The notes under the pieces were generated by a model. It did not search any database, was not told the DNA's origin, and was given only the letters and a program-made list of their open reading frames with translations. A program made the translations under genes and the position numbers. This document shows positions 14,048 through 26,106 of a stretch of 64,000 bases of DNA, piece by piece. Source of the stretch: Apus apus (taxonomy: Eukaryota; Chordata; Aves; Apodiformes; Apodidae); NCBI RefSeq assembly GCF_020740795.1, contig NC_067285.1, forward strand, positions 36,031,318 to 36,095,317, written 5' to 3'. Position 1 is the first letter of the stretch; each line of letters begins with the position of its first letter.

Positions 14048-16619
14048 TGAGGATGAAAATATCAACATGGTTTTGTAATGACCACAAGATATTGATGCTA
14101 AGTCCTGACCAGGCATTACCTGCTAAGTGGGAAAGCACAGTAGCTACAAAGCTCCCCAGAAGAGGAAAGATGTACTTGCCAGAGAGATCCTTGTAGTAGT
14201 CTTAGTATTTAGTCAGTCAGTTAAAGTGTCACACCAGCATGTTCATCTGTGGGCAGTGAATTTCGTACATAAGCAAGCAGCTATTTGCTTTGATCCTAGG
14301 GGTTTGTAACAGCCAGAGTGGGGCTGTGCTGAAACCTCCAGGTGGTGTCTGGGAGCAAGATAGGAGGTCACAGCTGAGCTGCACAAACAGATCTGTCTTC
14401 CCTGTGCCATCCCCCAGGCACAGGTAGGCACTCGGCAGAGTTTTTATTTTAAGAGCATCTTTTTCTCGTTTGTTTGTGTTTGCCTGAGTCACGTAGGGAG
14501 TTTCTTACCACACCATCCAGTGTCACTAGGGAAGTCCCCTTTCAAATTGAAGTCTGCTGTCTTATCTGTTCTGCAGCATTAGGCATTCCTCCTCCTCCTG
14601 GGCTTCAATGGCAATGGGAGCCAGTCCAGACCCCATCTGAGCTCCTCCCTCTGAATTAACACTCGTAACATCTCATTAACATCTGTACTGCTCTTCAGTG
14701 GAGACACTTATCCCTACAGTGTGGGAAGCATGGAAGTGGTTGGGGCACCCTCACCTTAGCAAATCACCAGCAAGTGTATGAAGGGTTGTTTCTAAAACCC
14801 TGGATGGAGATGTTGTCAGGAAACCTTTCCTGCACTAAGTGTCAGCAAAGGTTAGGGTGGAGCAGCCAGCCCTGGGCCACTCTGCACAAACCTTCTCCTG
14901 TGTTCAGAATAGACATACATGAAACGTGGTTTCATTGCTCCAGGAGAACCCCAGTGACCTGTGGTGCAGATTTCAGATACTTACAGCACCTGGTGTCCTT
15001 TGCTACCTCCCCTCCCACCCTCTCACGCAACAGCTTTTTGCTTAGACAGAAGCTAAACTTTATTAATTCCTTGTCCTACAGAAAACACACAAAAAAACCC
15101 AGAACCAGTGGGTTTAGGATGAAGAAGCATCCTGGGGAAAAAAAGTCAGCTCAGTATTGCCTCAATTATAACACATTCTGTAATTGGTGATGTAAAGAGG
15201 TTGCAAAGCACAGAGACCTCCATATAAAGCCAGTCCCAGACTCAGTTTGGCTGAGTGATCTTCAGCCTTTCATTTTCCAGAATTTGGGTGTGAATTGTGT
15301 TAAGGAATCACTGCAGAAAAGCCCTGGGAACTGCAAAAGGGAATAATTAGGAAAAGGGCAAGTTGTGTAGAGGTGCTTGTGTTCAGGCATAAAACTTCAT
15401 CTCTGCAAATACCTTCTGGGGAGGGAAAATCTAAGATAATGATGAAGACAGAGGTATCACCCTGTCAACTATTAAACAAATCTGTGAGATGGTGCTGAGA
15501 AGTCATAAGAGGTCAGCCATCTCAAAATCCTTCTGCTGGGCTTTAGAGCTGAACAGTTCCTTTTTCTAACTATTTTTTTTTTCTTCTCCTCCAAAAGCTG
15601 CAGCAGTTTTGCACCATCTCTGCCAGTCTGTCAGAGGGCTGTGATACAAGAGGGTGTCTCTCCATTTAACATAAAACAGTTGGAGTCAGAAGAGATTAAC
15701 CAACCTTTGGGACTTTGGAGTGTGAATAATTTCACAGTCCATTCAGTAAAATATCTATTTTAAAGTATTTCTGAATTGAGTTTTGTTACTAGGAAAAAGC
15801 AAAATGCACGGCACTCGTGTTCCAAAAGGTGAAGTATTGAATAGAATGGTCTACAAATATTTAAATACCTCCTTTCATCATGAGAAGCTTTGGAAATATC
15901 ATTAGAGTTTCTTCACTAATTTAAGGAGATGATGCAAGGATCTAAGGAGGAATAAATAAAGTTAGAAAAATTATTAGTGAGATTATTTGTATTCAAGTCA
16001 CCAGACTAATGAAATTCACCCTAAAACATCTGGGGAACTGGCCAGAACAGTCTCTGAACCAGTAGCCATGACCCATATCTGAGACTGGCAGGTGACAGAA
16101 GAGGTCCCAGAGGACTGATGAGGGGAATTTTGTTGCATAAATCACTGGTTTAGCAGATGGGGACAGAGCAAGGATTGCAGGTTCTTTCAAATTAGGTTGC
16201 TCTTTTAAAAGTTTACCACATGCTGTTCCCTTAAGCAAATATAAAAACTGTTATCTAGGGTCAGTCACCAGTAACATGGTCATGACTGAATGTGGAACCA
16301 TTGTCTTGCATGTGTGCTGTCACACAGGGAGGTGTTTTCAAGTCTGTTCGGGGTTCGTGACAACTATTAAACATGATGTTTAATTTTTTTCTTCATTGAC
16401 TTGTGTGATATCATAAAGACTAGAATTGGGAAGTTGCAGACACAGCAAGTTCAGGAAGATCTGAAAGCATTTGAACAAGGAGAGAATTATTGTTTTAAAT
16501 TATGTTGACACGTGATCTGAAATGACAAACATTTAACGTAGCCATAACAAGTGCTGGGCAATGCCAGGGAGTAAAAGGCTTTGCATGACTAAGGGGACTA
16601 CAGAAGATCTAGAGGGGAG
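14048..16619. other. Unique DNA, no gene recognised
   Basis: The longest frame (14774-15190, 138 codons) carries no recognisable motif and no flanking splice signals that I trust. No transposon was seen. Confidence 0.65.
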
Positions 16620-16910
16620 CAGTTGGATGGAGTGGAATCGTGTGAGGAGACACTGAATGGATTTGGACTGTTCAGCCTGAAAGATGCAGCCAAGGCTTGG
16701 AACTCATGGAGGGATATAAGCTTCGAAGTGGGGAAAAGTGGTTACTGGCAACTTGTTAGTTTTTCATATAATACAAGAAGTAGGATTAGGAGATAGTAAA
16801 TCCAGTAGCAGGTGTAAACAAAGGAATGCTTTCCCATGTGGTGGTTAGTATGCAGACCTTGCTGCCCCAGAGCTTGGCAGACGTCTAGGCAGGTTTGAGG
16901 TGCAATTTGA
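16620..16910 (+). mobile_element. Fossil CR1-like LINE fragment (end of reverse-transcriptase ORF)
   Basis: A heavily decayed + strand copy of the C-terminal end of a CR1/L3-like ORF2. Reading through, the GLFSLK block (GGACTGTTCAGCCTGAAA, about 16664-16681) is followed at the expected spacing by a GGGATATAA segment, then AATACAAGAAGTAGG (the 'NTR' block), then GTAAATCCAGTAGCAGGT and AACAAAGGAATGCTTTC, and finally a CTGCCCCAGAGCTTGGCAG block equivalent to the LPREVVE region. Stops occur in every frame. The order and spacing of the blocks, rather than high identity, support the call. The copy appears much older than the avian CR1 pieces at 7.3 and 28 kb. Confidence 0.6.
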
Positions 16911-17139
16911 CAACTTCAGGGAGGAGAAATTCTCCTGTGACCTTAGCAGGCAGAGGTACAACCTGTGGCTCAGTGAGCCCTAAAGCAGCAGTTGGTTGGC
17001 CTCTTTCAGGGGCAGTACTTCAGAAACAGGGTTGCTCCATTGCTAAATGTTCATGTCTGCTGGTTTTGGGACAGTTATGATCCTCATGCTGATCTACATG
17101 TCGAAAACCATTGAGCTCAGTGACAGTTTTCCTGTACAG

Positions 17140-18600
17140 TTAAGGTAAGAAAGGACATATGCAAAATCTTTTCAGGCTCATGGCCATGAAAACAATTTTG
17201 TGATTGCTTTTATCATGCAATAAGTTACCCATAAAAGAGGGTAGCAGATTAGTTTAATTGATTTAATCCCAATAGTGCTTTGTTTTATTAAGGAATGCTG
17301 CGGTATAATTAAGGGTTGTAACTGATTAAACACTTTATAAGCACAGTGCTATGAATTAATACTAAATTACAATAAAATGAACAAAGTAACAGAAACAAAC
17401 CACATAAATGTTTTAATATGACAGTGATAATGCATCAACTGAAAGCTGCTTATGTAAACCATTTCTTAAAGTGCTTAACTGCTGGAATTAATATTTATAT
17501 AAGAAGATAATTGCAAAAATGGAAATGGGGCAAGGAATATGAGTATTCCTTATGATTTTTCAATTCAAAAGACTTGTTTCAAGAGGAACATGTTGGTTTT
17601 TTTTTAAGCTGGTTATTCTTAAGTGAATGTTGAAGCCAAGTCCTTGAACTTACAATATACAGGAAAAAATCTAAAATGTAGAACTTAATGTCAGCTTCCA
17701 AGACTCCCTCTGGATTTGACAGTTGTTTGTCTTATTTGAATACAAATCTGAATAACTCATGCATTGCTAAGCTTTAATGTAAGTGTGATATATTAGTGCT
17801 GCAGCTCAGATTCTGTTCTTATTTGTAGGAGTGTCAGGAAATGTATGAAATTATTTGCATGCTTAAATGATTTGCTGTATTGGGTGATTCACAAATTCTG
17901 GAAATCCCACAAATATTAATTTCTCATTGTGCGTTAAGTAGATAAATAAAAAATACATGATATCAAAGCACAGGATTACAGAGGCTGGTGACAGTCTGAG
18001 ATCTAGAAATATCTTTTTAACTTTTGGGGACCTGGGATTAAACCTGATTAAGACAAAATACGTTGCAGTAATTTGAAACAGGTTCTAGCAGTGTCTGAGA
18101 ACACCTAGCAGCATGATTGCCAAGGGTTAGAATACTACTCAGGTCATGGGATTTTGTTCTGTATGAGGCAGTGTGCAAACTCCTTCCTATATATGTGTTT
18201 TTCAATGGCATTTTGGAACCTACTGAAAATTAAAATTAAATATTTTTATTACCTCACAAACAGAAGCTCTAGAAATACTGTTTTTTTTTCTTTTCTCAGA
18301 ACAAGTTATTAAAATTGACCCCAAGGTCTGAAATTATTATGCTTGCAGCTTGCTGTTGAATGATAACTTTTAGTGCCAAAGTCATGCAAAATAGACCTGT
18401 TCCAAGTATGAATTGAAGCCCAAATGTCTTAAAGTCAGCAGGCTGCTAAAAAGAAGTTTGTTACAAATACCAAAATAACTTAGACTTCTGGCTTTAATAT
18501 CTCAGGCAAAATGTGCTCTTTTTAATGTGTTTGAACATGTCAGTGTGACTAATCTTTGCTTAATCAGCAGTTTCTGTCCTGTCTTCTTGTGTGTAGTATG
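17140..18600. promoter_or_regulatory. Candidate conserved non-coding element(s), TAAT-rich
   Basis: The stretch is AT-rich without being simple repeat, has no recognisable transposon, and is dense in homeodomain-type cores: TTTAATTGATTTAAT near 17255, GTATAATTAAGG near 17303, AATTAATACTAAATTACAAT near 17353, and GGAATTAATATTTATATAAG near 17484. TTTGCATG and ATTTGCATGCTTAAATGA near 17855 look octamer-like. This texture is typical of deeply conserved vertebrate enhancers. The call is inference from composition only; comparison with chicken, lizard and mammal would decide it. Confidence 0.3.
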
Positions 18601-21600
18601 TAGACACACAATGAGTGTGTGGGAACGTGCAAATCAGGCGCTCGTGTGGGGAGATTTGTGGGAATTCATACACTTAACTGCACATGTGTGACCCAGCTGC
18701 TGTCAGGTACCAAAGTTTTGGCAGATGAGGGTACACTCTTCAACAGTAAATGCCATGTGTTTATGGTTTTATCTTTAGTTATGCTTGTCAGTGCACTGAA
18801 GGCTGATGGAAGAAAAAGAGCTAGGAATGTATGTGCTTGGAACCATAAATCTATACATTGCTTAAGGTTTCCTGGAGTAGTTCTTGTAAGTAGAAGAAAT
18901 ATTAACCAAGCCAAGCACAACCTAACAGAAATAGTCCACAGACTGGGGGCTGAAAGACTGTCGGAGATTTTATTCCAGAATATGTTGCTCATGCATTCCT
19001 GGACCTTATTAAGATGGAGAGTAGGAGGGAGGTTTCAGGAGGACAGGGATGAGTATGAATCAATGTGGAAGAGCAACCACTTTTTTAAGAAGCTGAGGGC
19101 AAAGATGTCATAAAAGTTCATGTCATCCCTATTTAATGCCTCTTCCTGGGCTGGGGGAAAGCACAGAGAGTGAGCAGGGCTTGTGTCTGGGACTGTAGCT
19201 GGGAACGTGTGTCTGCTGGTTCTGCCCAGTTTTGTGATGTGGAATGTGTGGCTGAAACCACAACATTATTTTTATGGTCTCAGAGCAGCTGCAGCTCTGT
19301 GTTTGCTTAGACAAAATCCTTTCCTGTTTCAAGGAGATTTTGCATCTGATGTCTCTTGCTGTCAGTTTGTAACTGCATAGCACATAGATCTGTCTGAACT
19401 CTGGAAGCTGGTGCAGACTTAGCATCCCTTGTGGACTAAGATTTTCAAATGCAGATCAGGAGGTACCCCAGCTCTCTTGAGTGGAGAACATGTTTCTCCT
19501 TGGCTGTGTTGGCTGAGAAGGTCAACCTGCTGTTCTTCACCACTCTCACTGCATTCCCACCTCCACGCACCTCATGACTGGGTAAGCTCTAGGAGTTTTT
19601 CTTAAGCCATTTTTTTTTGCCAAAGGAACCACAGCCTGTCACTTAAACTGGTTTCTGTGTGATTGAAGCAGATTGTTGAGCCAGCTGGTGGCCAGTGCTC
19701 CCAGCAGGGCTGGGGGAGTTGGTGCCTCCACCAGGGCAGCTGGGAGGAGCAGCTGGATGTGGGCTGGGAGACGCGTGGGCCCCACAGCCTTGCTTGCCAG
19801 AGCTGGAGCTGGGGGAGGACATGTTTGCAGTTTCTCCCTCTGGGTTTCTCTCCAGCTTCTCTCCTCGATGCATAAGAAGAGCATTTGATAGGGATTGAAT
19901 GACACTATGTTTTCTGCTTCTTTAAAGAAGTCAGAATTAAGTGAGCTGAAAACTTTTTGGCCTGAATAAGCCAGAGAAAGATAAAAAGTATCTTCTACAT
20001 GTTGCCTGTCCTCAAGTCAAACCATTGGGAGAATCTCACATGTTGAAAGATCCTTTTTATTCATACTTCAGGACATCATCTGAAAGGAATAAGATTTTGG
20101 GGTATCCCTACTGAAACTGGAGGAGCAAGGCAGTTCCCATGTTAGCTGCATGACATAAGCCTGTAATACTCAGCAAAGTGTGTGAAAGCTCTCACTTTCC
20201 TTGTTGAGTGAGGTGAAGGCAGAAGAGAGTGAGGGAATATGAGGCCTTCTCTGCTACTGGTCTGCAGTGCTACTGGCACTTCATGCATTCCTGCAGCAGG
20301 GTTACAACCAGTTTCTTGACCACCAACACACTGCAGATGTGGTGCACAAGGAGGAGGTGGTAAGCTGCTGGCTAGGGCACTTTTCAGCTGGGTTCTGGTA
20401 CAGAGTCAACATAGACAATAGGGGAGAGGAATTTCCCTCAGTTTCTTGGGAAGGACCTTTTTGGAGAATCTGTACTTCACACTTGGAAGTGGAAAGTGAA
20501 GGACGACAATACTTTAAAAAAAACAGGAGAGCTTACATGCCAACTCACAGCTTGCAGTTAGATGTCTCTGTAGAGAAGTGGTCAGTGTATGTGATTAATA
20601 CTGTTTTGGAAAGCAGTTGTGCAGCTGGGGTTTGTTTTCTCTTTTATAATGTTTCTGTTTTGAAAACAAGTCCAATTGTCAGTAGTTCAAAATATCGTTT
20701 CAATACCAGGTTTGCACATGGAGCAGATTGCAGTGGTGAATCAGTGTACTCTGTTGTTTGTGTTACAAACCTCACACTTCAGGTTTTCAAAAAGCTGAGA
20801 AGGTCAATGCCCAGATTTACTCCATTTTCTGTTAGTGCTGCTGGAACAGAAAGCCACTGTGGACTCTGGGGTGCCACACTGATTAACTTACCCTAGTGTC
20901 AGCTTTATAACCGTGACTGTTCTTACAAAAGAGTTTGTGTGGAGATGACTGGTCTCTCCTTTCTCTTCCCCACTCATCTCCTGGTAGATGTAGGGTCAGA
21001 ACTGGGGCTCTGCAGAGCTCAGGTCTGATCTTTCTTACAGCACTACCTACATACATGGAGGGCTTCAAAATGTGCTGAAGTTGAAAGCATTGAATCTGGG
21101 AGCTGATGCCTGATGTGAACGGACAGCCTGATGTCCTAGCTGTGAAGACAACCAGGGATTTCACAGGTGGACTGTGGAGGAATAAGAGAAAGGGCATCTC
21201 AATGACATCTCTGCCTAGGTTCTGCTCCAGGTATTCCCCCACGTCATCACAGGCTGGTGTAAGGGATGAATCTTGCCTCGAGCTGGATTTTTTGCTTACA
21301 CGGAGGACCTGTTGACAAGTTACAAGATACCTGTGTGGGCTTCATCTGAGATAACACACCAACATTTTTTGAAACCGTGCTTCTTACTTCCATTATAACC
21401 AAATGAAACAATTGTTAGACATCTCAGCCTTTTCATATCCAGTGTGATGTGTAACAGTATTCCTAGCAATTTCCACTGCAAGTGCTGGGTACAATGGAAT
21501 ATGACTTCTAGTTGTCAAGATGTTATTTAGACCATTTTTTCAAGTGTCTTGGATTGCACAGGGAGTCAGGTCAAAGCCAGAAATGCCTGAGGTGTGAGGT

Positions 21601-22375
21601 ACAAAGAGAGATGAGGAATATGGAACAAGCACAGTTTTTTCTTCATGTATTCTATAGATGGAATAAACATCCCTGTAGCTGAACCTTCTCAGGCACTGAA
21701 TTTTTGAGTGACCTGCATTTAGGAAAAAAATTCTCTTAAGACTTTTCAAAAACTATTTTGGAGGTTTTACTTTATTATAAGCAGTACATTATTTAAATGT
21801 AATTCAGATGCAGTTGAGCTATGTAGAGAGTTTGTGTGACACAGAGTACAGAAAAAATAATCAGAACTGAGATTTTTATTTTGGAATTTGATCACTGCTC
21901 CTGTGCTCAATCAATCAGGTTCCACCAGCTGTGTGAAACCAGCATTTCCTTGCATTATAAACAGACATAAGTATATAAGAAATGTATACAGAAAGCAAGA
22001 AATAATGCTAAAAGAAATCACTTACTTTGGATCATGTTTACTTTCTTTTGCCAAGAAAAACAGGACTGAGTTGATTTTCTGGTAAATCAAATTTTCATTG
22101 CTCTGATTTGGCTAAAAAAAACATATTATGAAAATGCCAGGATAATATTTTTTATTAGTAGTTGGTGGAAACTTTTGGAGGACAGTGGTTTTATGAGATA
22201 TTTTAGGACCACCACCTGTAAGTTTTGCTTCCTGGGAAGTGAGCATTTGGATTTACAGACCTGGAACAGATGAAGTTTGGTGTTTGGAGAGGGTACAGTT
22301 GCATGTTTTCTCATGAAAGCTTTTACTTTATGTCCTCTTCAGGCAGAACCAAAGGCCAGTTTGGCTGAAGCCCAA
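18601..22375. other. Unique DNA with a GC-rich patch; no gene recognised
   Basis: Two longish frames (18619-19113, 164 codons, GTG-initiated; 20267-20896, 209 codons, non-ATG-initiated) have no motif or compositional support. At about 19660-19880 the sequence is GC-rich but poor in CpG, and five overlapping frames on both strands are open. That is what stop-poor GC-rich DNA gives by chance. It is not a CpG island. Confidence 0.6.
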
Positions 22376-23125
22376 AATTGTAACCTCTTACCCTAACTCT
22401 TCCACTAAACTGAACCCCTCAACAACAAAGGTGGCTCTTGTCTTCAACACTAGCCAGAAACTCAGACACCCACCTGGATCCTTACCCAGGGACCCTCACT
22501 CCCCCAGGTGGGCTCTCATCCCTCACCTCCCCCTCAGCTCTGATCAGCCCCCCGTGGTGACCTGAAACTCTCAGCCCCCCTCAGCAGTCTGTGGCCCAGC
22601 AGAAGGAGGACAGAGCTGGGAGAGCCAGGAGGGAAGGTCCATGATAGAAGGGGGTCTCAGAGACAGGGGAGAGGGAGCTGTGGCTCAGTGAGGTGTAGGT
22701 AATTGTGAAGGAAGCTGACCGGGAAGGAGCAGAGAAGGAACAGGGCAGAGGCCAGCACATTGTGCTAGTGCAAGGAGTCATCTGTCCCATTGACTGCCCT
22801 AACCTTTACTGTAAAGCTTTTCCCTAACTCTTACCCCAATCCCTTCCTGTAATTCTGAACCACCAAATCCTACTTCAAAACTGAACCCCAGCCTTTACCC
22901 TACACACTAGCCCCAGCCCCTAGCCTTGACATGCTACCCCTAATCTAACCCCCATCTAGGAAATGTAGCCCATACCCTCCCTGCTGACCGGAAACCATAG
23001 GCTGAGACCCTCATCTTCATGCTCTGCCTCACTAACCTGTAATTCTGATCCCAGAAAGGAAGTTGGAGCCCCTGTCCCTAACCTGAGCACCAACCCACCA
23101 TCAGAAACTCTAACCAGAGACTGAC
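22376..23125. repeat. C-rich degenerate CCTAAC / CTGAACC motif tract
   Basis: On the + strand this tract is pyrimidine/C-rich and repeatedly uses short variants of one theme: TACCCTAACTCTTCC (about 22389), AACTGAACCCC (22409 and again about 22880), CCCTAACCTTTACTG (22797), TTTTCCCTAACTCTTACCCC (22820), CTGTAATTCTGAACCACC (22847), TAATCTAACCCCC (22940), CTGTAATTCTGATCCC (23037) and CTGTCCCTAACCTGAGC (23073). The repetition is too degenerate to define a fixed unit. It may be a decayed minisatellite or telomere-like (CCCTAA)n derivative, or a purine/pyrimidine-biased unique segment. A stretch at 22580-22790 is G-rich instead. Frames on the minus strand here come from the composition. Confidence 0.45.
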
Positions 23126-23599
23126 AGCTGGTAGGCAGCAGCCAGCTGCTGAGCCCAAGGAGAAAACTAACCCAGCTTGTAGTGCTTTGGACATCAGTAG
23201 TATTACCCAGGCTTGGCAACCTGAGATAGTTTTGTGCTGGGTTTTCTTTGATGTGGTGATGGAGCCTGGCACAGCCAGAATGCTCAGCAACTTCAAGAGT
23301 GCTTTGAACTAGGTGGTGGGAAGGGACAAGGAGTGCTTTTAATCGCAAGTAGTACTTTCCTGCTGGGAGGACAGCTGGGGAGGGCTGAGGCCATCCCCCA
23401 GGAGGGGTCACACCTGGCCAGTTCTGCTGTCAGTGGGCTCAGCACACCGTAGGGCAGCTCTTCCTGAGCACTGGGCTCCGGAGTTAGCAAACAGCTGCAG
23501 AACTACCTGCTTTCATCTGCTCCTCTTGCACCAAAGCACAGGCTGATGTTCCAGCCGCAGTTTGTAGCTGTGTTGTCGTCTAGTGCTGCAGAAAACTCT

Positions 23600-23890
23600 G
23601 AGGTGAAGTGTGTATTTTTTTAAAAGAAAGTTAAAATCCTAAACAATAACAATTGAAACCTTATTTATTTATTTATTATAATAATAATAATAAGCAGAAA
23701 TAAAAGCCCTTGAAGATTAGAGGAAAAGTGTTTTACAGTGTGTGAACAACACACAGCATGATGCATCTTTATTACAAAAATGCAAAAGAACGATCATTTA
23801 TCATAAAATCTGCTGACAGGAGGCATTAATCTCTTCGTAAAGCAAGTGGTAAACTCTGTTCCCATGGCAATGTGATTCATCTTGTTCTTC
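23600..23890. promoter_or_regulatory. Candidate conserved non-coding element
   Basis: Around a small (TTTA)n(TAA)n microsatellite lies non-repetitive sequence with features often seen in conserved vertebrate elements: GATGCATCTTTATTAC near 23760, AACGATCATTTATCATAAAA near 23789, GGCATTAATCTCTTCG near 23822 and GGCAATGTGATTCATC near 23866. No coding frame of note crosses it. Inference only. Confidence 0.25.
23661..23693. repeat. Compound (TTTA)n(TAA)n microsatellite
   Basis: About four TTTA units run into about six ATA/TAA units without interruption. Confidence 0.9.
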
Positions 23891-24169
23891 TGCCTCCACT
23901 ACATGCCTGGAAGACTGGACATTCTCTGGACAAACTCATTGCTGCCTTAATGCAATTTTTGTGGGTGAAATTAATAATTTGTAGAATGTTGAACCACAGA
24001 GGTAACCATGGTGTTGGTAGAGTGTTCCTGTGTTCCACAGGGACCAGTGCACATGCTGGTTGAGCAGCTATCCTCCCATCTCCCAGTTTTCTACCAACTC
24101 TGTTTAAAGGAAGGAGTAGGAGTCCTTTCAGGATGAGGTTTCAGTATTTTGTTTGTATACTGGAACTGC

Positions 24170-24183
24170 TTTTTTTTTTTTTT
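24170..24183. repeat. Poly(T) tract, 14 bases
   Basis: Uninterrupted T14 followed by CCCTTGAACAATATGG; no adjacent element recognised. Confidence 0.85.
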
Positions 24184-24296
24184 CCCTTGAACAATATGGT
24201 ATAATTCTTTGATAACTTCAGAAATACAAGCACATGCTTGTTGTAATGAACAGCATGTTATTTATTCCTTTTGTTTGTCTGGTTTTACTGTGGTGG

Positions 24297-24337
24297 TTTT
24301 TTTTTTAATTTTTTTGTGTGTGTGTCTATATATAAAA
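24297..24337. repeat. T-rich and (GT)n(AT)n low-complexity tract
   Basis: T9, AA, T7, then GTGTGTGTGT, CTATATATAAAAC. Short mixed simple repeat. Confidence 0.8.
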
Positions 24338-26058
24338 CAGATACTGTAGAGAGAAATTATTTGGTCAAGCAGACAGGTTCTCAGGAAAAAATCTGTACTC
24401 CCACACACATATGGTGTCTTCTTAATGAAGCTCACCAATTTTTACTTAAACAGTTATTTTGAAGGCTAATAAAACACCATCTTGTGATATTTTATTTGAA
24501 GCCAGCATAACATCCATGTGTTTCCATAAACTTTCATCACCCTTAAAAGCAGGGAGTTACTTTATAAATCTGACTACTTACCCTGTCTTGTATTTATTCC
24601 ACCTGAGAACAAAACAACTGTTTCAGTTACTGCAAAGCAAACCACTTGTGGCCTAAATATACCTGTTTTCCACTTGAAGAGCACAGCGAACTGGCTGACT
24701 CCAGTATAACAAATAGCTCCTATGTTGGCAATTAGCAGCTCTGAGAAAAAGTGTTGTTGTTTGGTCAAGTCCTAGCTCTCTGCATATTCTGGACAATTGG
24801 GTCCAAAACATCCGCCTGCAAAACATCTTTGCTTCATATGAAATGGTCCAAAGATAATGCTGACAGATGCTCTCTCTGCAAAGACCTAAATTTTGCTGAA
24901 AAAGAGAGATGAAATGATCCCAGCAACTATATTTTTAAAACTAACCAATAACAACCTCCAACCTCTGCCTCAAAATAAAAGATCCTGTTCAAGTGCAGTT
25001 TCAAACTCTGTTTCACCTGCTCATTGCAAGCCTTTTGCTTCTGGAACTGTTAGAGATGGGTTTGGTGTAGGAGTGTTCTGCATGCCCAGTCTGCAAATGA
25101 GACCATAATACAACTTTTAAACTTCAGGTTACGTTTTCAGGCTGTGTATAACCTTGAAGCCTGGGAATATTCTGAGCTGCAGTCTTGGTTGAGGTTTCAG
25201 TCTGTGGAATACGAGTAAATGACAGTCACACTTCCTCAGTGACTCGGTAAACTATCCACTTCCAGAAGTTTGGCACAGGATGTTCCCAGGATGAGGCAGG
25301 AGGGGAAAATGTAGGGGAGAAACACAGTGTTCCCAGTGGATTCCCAGTGCCCCCTGCTATAATGGTCTCAAAGCAGTAGGAGCCCTGGGGTCTCTTCCCT
25401 GTACCCACCTCCTTGGCAGTAGAGGTCCTTGGAGCTGTGAGCAAGGAGCAATCTCCAACCCTGACAGTCTGTGCCTCAAATGCTTCCTGAATCCATCAGC
25501 TTCTGTGGGAATTCCAAGTTTCCCCATGGCACAGTCTCACCTGGGTAAATGCAGGAGAAGCTGCCCCCAAAACACTCCTGTGGCCACCGGGTTGTGGCCT
25601 CCATCCCAGGGAGGTGCTCACATCCATGTAACAAAGGCCTGCAAAGCACCACTTGGAGATTCAGGGGTTAAATATTTTAGGTTGGAAGGGCAGAGAATGT
25701 ATTTGAGTCTAAACAGATTACAGATAAGTGCATGATAGATATGTTTGAGGGCAGATATTTTATAAGAACAAAAGTTTTTATGAATTTTTCCTTTTTCTGA
25801 GTTGACAGCCTTCCTGAAAATATGTAAACTACTTTAATGAAAACCTCAGGCGCTGTTTTCTTGTTATTTTTTTCTTATTTGAAGCTGCCTTTATCAGGAA
25901 CATAGTGGCAGATATCAAAAGCTATGCATTCTGCTCTTCTCTTGGTTTGTAAAGCTAAGACTTCTTTTCTAATAAAGGATAAATATGTGATATTAGTTTT
26001 CTTATTAAGCAGTAGTTAAAATATGAACAATATTATTAATCTCTTTTCTCCTTTCCAG

Positions 26059-26106
26059 GTGATCAACACAGGATCTCAACAACTATGACTGAGGAGTGCA
26101 ATCAAG
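26059..26106 (+). other. Candidate host exon, 48 bp, with possible start codon
   Basis: A 27-base pyrimidine-rich stretch ending TTTTCTCCTTTCCAG (to 26058) is a strong splice acceptor, preceded by ATTAATC, a plausible branch site. It is followed by 48 bp and then GTACTG at 26107, a weak donor. One frame is open through the segment and reads DQHRISTTMTEECNQ; it contains an ATG at 26085-26087 with A at -3. The segment could be a 5' UTR/start exon or an internal microexon; 48 bp alone does not decide. I do not recognise the protein. It is the best splice-site pair I saw in the window, but exons this small are easily mimicked by chance. Confidence 0.4.

Larger units (their letters stand above)
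23891..26058. other. Unique DNA upstream of the candidate exon
   Basis: Only simple repeats at 24170-24183 and 24297-24337 are recognised. The frames are below 80 codons. A 25-bp TTAGGTTGGAAGGGC-like string near 25677 faintly recalls a CR1 3' UTR but is too short to call. Confidence 0.6.

Noticed and set aside
18619..19113. Open frame of 164 codons on the + strand
   Set aside because: It is GTG-initiated, has no recognisable motif, and a minus-strand frame overlaps it. Its composition does not differ from the flanks, and no splice or promoter context supports it.
19660..19880. CpG island / promoter
   Set aside because: GC-rich but with very few CpG dinucleotides, and no core promoter signal.
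20267..20896. Open frame of 209 codons on the + strand
   Set aside because: Second longest frame after the CR1 ORF, but it is not ATG-initiated and has no domain, repeat homology or coding signature; in 64 kb one such frame by chance is plausible.
25665..25700. CR1 3' UTR-like string (TTAGGTTGGAAGGGC)
   Set aside because: Too short, and the adjoining blocks and tail of CR1 are missing.
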